Assembly (NCBI GenBank): GCA_964023205.1
Contig: OZ026834.1
Location: forward strand, 27,628,756-27,692,755
Direction of reading: 5' to 3'
Length of the DNA: 64,000 nt
From: Lutraria lutraria
Lineage: Eukaryota > Mollusca > Bivalvia > Venerida > Mactridae
Part shown: positions 60,270 through 64,000 of the stretch, one piece after another
Numbering within the stretch: the first letter of the stretch is position 1
How the letters are laid out: every line of letters begins with the position of its first letter
The notes under the pieces: generated by a model
Database searches by the model: none
The model's input: the letters and a program-made list of their open reading frames with translations, nothing else
Told to the model about the DNA's origin: nothing
Position numbers and translations under genes: made by a program

Positions 60270-60545
60270 GGTTGAATGAATGTGGTTTCCGGTCACTACT
60301 TTTCAACACCAGGCATTCGTTTTCAAGGGTCATTCTCAGAATGGCCGACTTTCAAACATGTTAGTCGTTCGCGACTGATAGAATGAGCGTCAAAATAACA
60401 TTGAAAGAAAAATACAGACTGTCTCAATGGTTAGCCATGTTGGAAAGTAGCCCGTGAACAATAACAAAATGGCGGCCTGCCTAAATAAGTAATGTCCGAG
60501 GCACATCTCTTTGGACAAACACCGAGGATTTCCGATTGGTTTGTT
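60270..60545 (+). repeat. ~350-bp dispersed repeat, 5'-shortened copy
   Basis: TTCCGGTCACTACTTTTCAA, TCTCAGAATGGCCGACTTTC, ATGTTGGAAAGTAGCCCGTG, AAAATGGCGGCCTGCC, ACCGAGGATTTCCGATTGG. Confidence 0.65.
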
Positions 60546-61842
60546 TTGTCTAGCCTTAATGATATAAACACATGCATCGTATATGAAATACGTTGTAGAG
60601 TTATATACGTTGATTCTTTTAAATGAAAATATCTCTAATACGATAACAGACACCTTTCGTAATAAAAGCAGTCATCGATAAGAACGCTTTTTCATTTAAC
60701 TCATATATTCGCACCATATCCAAACGATTGGATTGGGTCGCATGCTTATAAAATATATGTATGCTTATAACAGCTTCAACGTGTAATACTGAAAAATCGT
60801 AGGATGAAATTAGTTAGTGAAATATAAATCACATTTAGTCCGGTTATAAGCGAGTAAGATACATGTAGTGTAGTTAGAATCGTTATTCATTAAAGTGACG
60901 TTTGCAATGATAGCGATGCGATTCAAGTGAATACTATTTCGGATATGACAAAGAACCGACCGATTTTTAAATCTGACGGATCTCGGTATGTCATCGTGAT
61001 ATGGACATCCCTACACTAATCTAATTAGAAATAAATATGGTGATATCTGTACAATATCGAATTCTGGTGGGGATAGTGTTAGTTTTGTGAGTTACTAAAT
61101 ATTAACCAGACTCAGTAGAAATTCGGAAAAACTGGTTAGTTGATTGAAGCGCCATTAATACACTAAAATGAACATCAAAACGCTATAAAACATATTGAAT
61201 AACCACTATTACACTCAAGTTGTTTTATTCAAATGTAATTAAGTCACAGGATTGCCCGATATCTCTATAATCTATCGTGTTTAGTACCATTTTTTAATTC
61301 TCTTGTGCCGGTTTGTCTAAAATAAGGACGACACGTGCTTGCCCTGCAGCGAGATCCGGTAAATATCAGGTTTCAAGCCGAATGGAATTAATTTGTTCCA
61401 CGTACAAACAATATTTGCTGAGTGAAAATGCATTGTGGCGATATTCGTCTGAGTAATAATTAGTTAATGATCGAGCACGTATTTTGCCTGAATTAGGCTT
61501 GTATAAATAAAACATTTTGCCAATAGAAATCATTATTGAATAAAATTAATCATAATCCAGCAATCGTGGATTTTGTTAAGCTTTGCATTATGTAAAAAAT
61601 CGAACTTGAAATTCTCGAACCAAATCTACGTACAACACCTGTTAATAGACAAACAACGAATGCATGATTAACGTGCGGAATAGCGCAGAGAATGTAAACA
61701 TGTTGTGTAAACAAACCCTTTGAAATATCAAATACAGTTTGCTTTAAAGTTCATCAATACTGACGAACATCGATATACCCATATCCACGAGGCATTAAAT
61801 TCTAAAGACAAAGAAAACAATCCCCACAAAAAAACACGAATA

Positions 61843-61952
61843 CGGTGCAACCTCTCAAAGCCATAACCCTTTTGGAGATGCTAAATCAAGCAGTTGTTGA
61901 AGGGAGGTTGTTACTCTAGGAAAGACAGTTCTCGAAATGTTGGAGAGTACAT
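61843..61952 (+). mobile_element. MITE family A, degraded copy
   Basis: TACGGTGCAACCTCTCAAAG at the start, AGTTGTTGAAGGGAGGTTG in the middle, and GTTGGAGAGTACATG as a weak right end. Confidence 0.55.
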
Positions 61953-62133
61953 GAATACTGAGACTAATTCTGATAAAGGAAAAGGGTGGAAGCAGGAGAA
62001 ATAGGATTCCATAAGTTTAACAAAAGAGGCTTAATTTTATCAAGTTTAGCTGTACCATGATAAGCTGTCGTGATATGGGAGTTGACCTTCGATGGTTTGA
62101 TCTTAAGTATTCGATATTCAATACACATGTTTT

Positions 62134-62365
62134 GAGGCCCACCTCCGTGGTCGAGTGGTTAAGGTAGCTGACTTCAAATCGATGTAACCTCTCACTGAAA
62201 GAGAGCCCTGGGTTCGAGCCCGTCTGCCGACCATGTCTCTGTATGTCAGAAAGTAGGTAGTTGCTTACAGAGGATGGAAGTCTAGTACTGATTCTTTCCA
62301 TGAACGATGGTTAGGTGAACTGTCAACCTCATATGCCTCTGACTGTTGAAAATGGGGTGTAAAAT
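62134..62365 (+). mobile_element. tRNA-derived SINE, family 2 (Ser/Leu-type head), full length
   Basis: TGGTCGAGTGG is a near-perfect A box and GGTTCGAGCCC a perfect B box, with a long variable arm between (CTCTCACTGAAAGAGAG), as in Ser/Leu tRNAs. The body ACCATGTCTCTGTATGTCAG ... GTGAACTGTCAACCTCATAT ... GTTGAAAATGGGGTGTAAAA recurs elsewhere in the window. Confidence 0.8.
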
Positions 62366-64000
62366 GAAATATGTTAGAGACGTAACAAACGAAAAACGTC
62401 AAATTTCCAAGACCTAACGCATACAACCGGAATCCAAGTCAACATGTACTAATCGGTCTTTTAACTTTTTAAAGAAAGTTTATACATGTGTATTCGTTGT
62501 TTGCAATAATGTTTATGTAGAAATTTAGAATATGTCTTTATTTTAATTTCATAAAGCATAGGCAACTACTAGTAATATCAAACTTTCGATCATAAAGGTC
62601 ATAATAGTGCTGCTGTGAGCCCAAATCAGATAGGATGTTCTAAAAAGGGTCAAGACACACCCTTAGAATGGAAAATAAAAAAAATGATACAGCGAGTTGA
62701 TAGTTTATGGATGAAACAAAAAAAGTGACGCTTCATGATATTGTAAATATTTCCCTCTGATTTACAGCTTCTTCTAAGCTTCAATTATGAACTGTATTTT
62801 GCAACGCTGTCTGAAATTTATGAACGAAATTGTATTGAAACGCCATGTAGGAAATAAAAACCCGACATGGCTTAAACTTACACTCAGTAAAAACAACTCC
62901 GCTGTATGCTAGATGTTATTCTTGGTAGCAAATTAGCAGAATTGCTACACGGTAATTAGGTTCTATTTTCGTCAGCATATTCAATAACGTTATTTTGAGG
63001 ACCCGTCCTTTTATCTATCCGAATATTACTCATGTTATAACGATTATGAACGTTTTCTGACGGGATATAATTATATTTCATTGAAGCATAGAGAAAAACG
63101 AAACATGAATTGGAAACACAAACATAATAGTTGAATGGAGACATTGTTCCTAATGCATTAGTATTTTGAAGCCATTCTTGACGTTTTCACTGTGTATTGA
63201 AATGGATATGGAGTTCTTGTATCGTTTTCAAGGTTCATAGACGTATTCATTTACCTTAACATCCCGGAAACTGCATTTTCTGATTCGCAATCGTGATTAT
63301 AGAATAATTAAACGATTGCATAATCAAATTATGCATCAACTTTCATGCATGGAGGCTATTGGAAGTCGTTGAACTGAAAATGTGATAACTTAGAGAAGAA
63401 TGGCGGAATTTAATCATGAAGCATGTTTCTATTGCAATAGATGACTCATTAAATTGGTACATTCCCATTTAATTGTCAACCGAAGTTCATATTAGTAGAA
63501 AAAGCTGAACAGCGCACCCATTTCCCATTCAATTTGTCAATCGAAGTTCATGATATATTACTGCGCAGCCACGTGACGGAGAGCGTCCAATAGAAATCAT
63601 AATATCACTTGATCGCATGCACCAGTGTACCTATCTAAATAAAAAACGACACGTAATTAATATTGTAGATATTGAAGAAACAGATCGTGAAGTAAACTCG
63701 CATGAACATTACTGCCACGATTATGGCCCCAACAGGAGGATTGTCTATTCAAACTGATTTATCATGAAAACTTCATTCAATAACGTATTGCTCACCAGAG
63801 AGTGATCATTTCATATTTATACGCCGATAATGCCTTTTATATGTTCACATCAATTTCATTACTACTTAATAATGCTGATCAAATTTGTATTAATTTTGGA
63901 TAATCAATTTACAATAACATGATATTAATTTAATTAATATGTATGTTTAATGTCGTTGACAGGACCTCGTATTATGTTTTTATAGATAAGATAAATACTG
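62366..64000. other. Intergenic DNA to the window end
   Basis: A short direct repeat, CCGAAGTTCATATTAG near 63480 and TCGAAGTTCATGATAT near 63541, each preceded by CCCATT(T/C)AATT-like sequence (about 61 bp apart). No gene seen. Confidence 0.45.

Noticed and set aside
62134..62225. Apparent tRNA-Ser/Leu gene
   Set aside because: Pol III boxes are present, but the sequence runs into a SINE body shared with 57698-57862 and the acceptor stem is not convincing.

Overview
The window looks like nuclear DNA of an invertebrate animal, most probably a bivalve mollusc. It is AT-rich and gene-poor, its genes are split by short introns with GT..AG borders, and it is full of short dispersed repeats of kinds common in bivalve genomes: tRNA-derived SINEs, TA-flanked MITEs, and 'GCCCC...AGGTCAAAGGTCA' arrays. 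There is no prokaryotic-style gene packing. The species assignment is inference. A 200-base run of N (49611-49810) marks an assembly gap.

Layout. (1) About 0.5-19.2 kb holds a tandem duplication of a four-exon solute-carrier gene of the SLC46 / proton-coupled folate transporter type, both copies on the minus strand (CDS spans 2501-6104 and 14770-17871, each 459 codons by my splice model). Copy A has since gained a 361-bp repeat twice. The upstream repeat was then split by a 3.05-kb element with terminal inverted repeats and an internal ~200-bp tandem array. Between the copies lie a decayed LINE 3' end and an orphan duplicate of exon 2 of eIF4A3. (2) 21.2-33.6 kb is a complete 11-exon eIF4A3 gene (DEAD-box helicase of the exon junction complex) on the plus strand. 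Its introns hold many repeats. (3) 38.5-39.9 kb is a single-exon gene for a basic, low-complexity protein with an N-terminal helix-hairpin-helix-like segment, preceded by NRF1-like and CRE-like motifs and a 22-bp minisatellite. (4) From 40 kb to the end I find no convincing gene. This part holds MITEs, SINEs, a ~350-bp dispersed repeat, a 54-bp minisatellite, a G-rich tract and otherwise featureless AT-rich DNA.

How it fits together. The best-supported story is evolutionary. A block running from the transporter into intron 2 of eIF4A3 was probably duplicated in tandem, leaving two transporter genes and a stranded eIF4A3 exon. The 3' part of transporter exon 1 is nearly identical between copies while neighbouring sequence differs, which suggests gene conversion. 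I found no operon-like or defence-like gene system. The most unusual non-genic signals are the eIF4A3 intron repeats carrying perfect nuclear-receptor-type half-site arrays, and the nested and back-to-back MITE structures.
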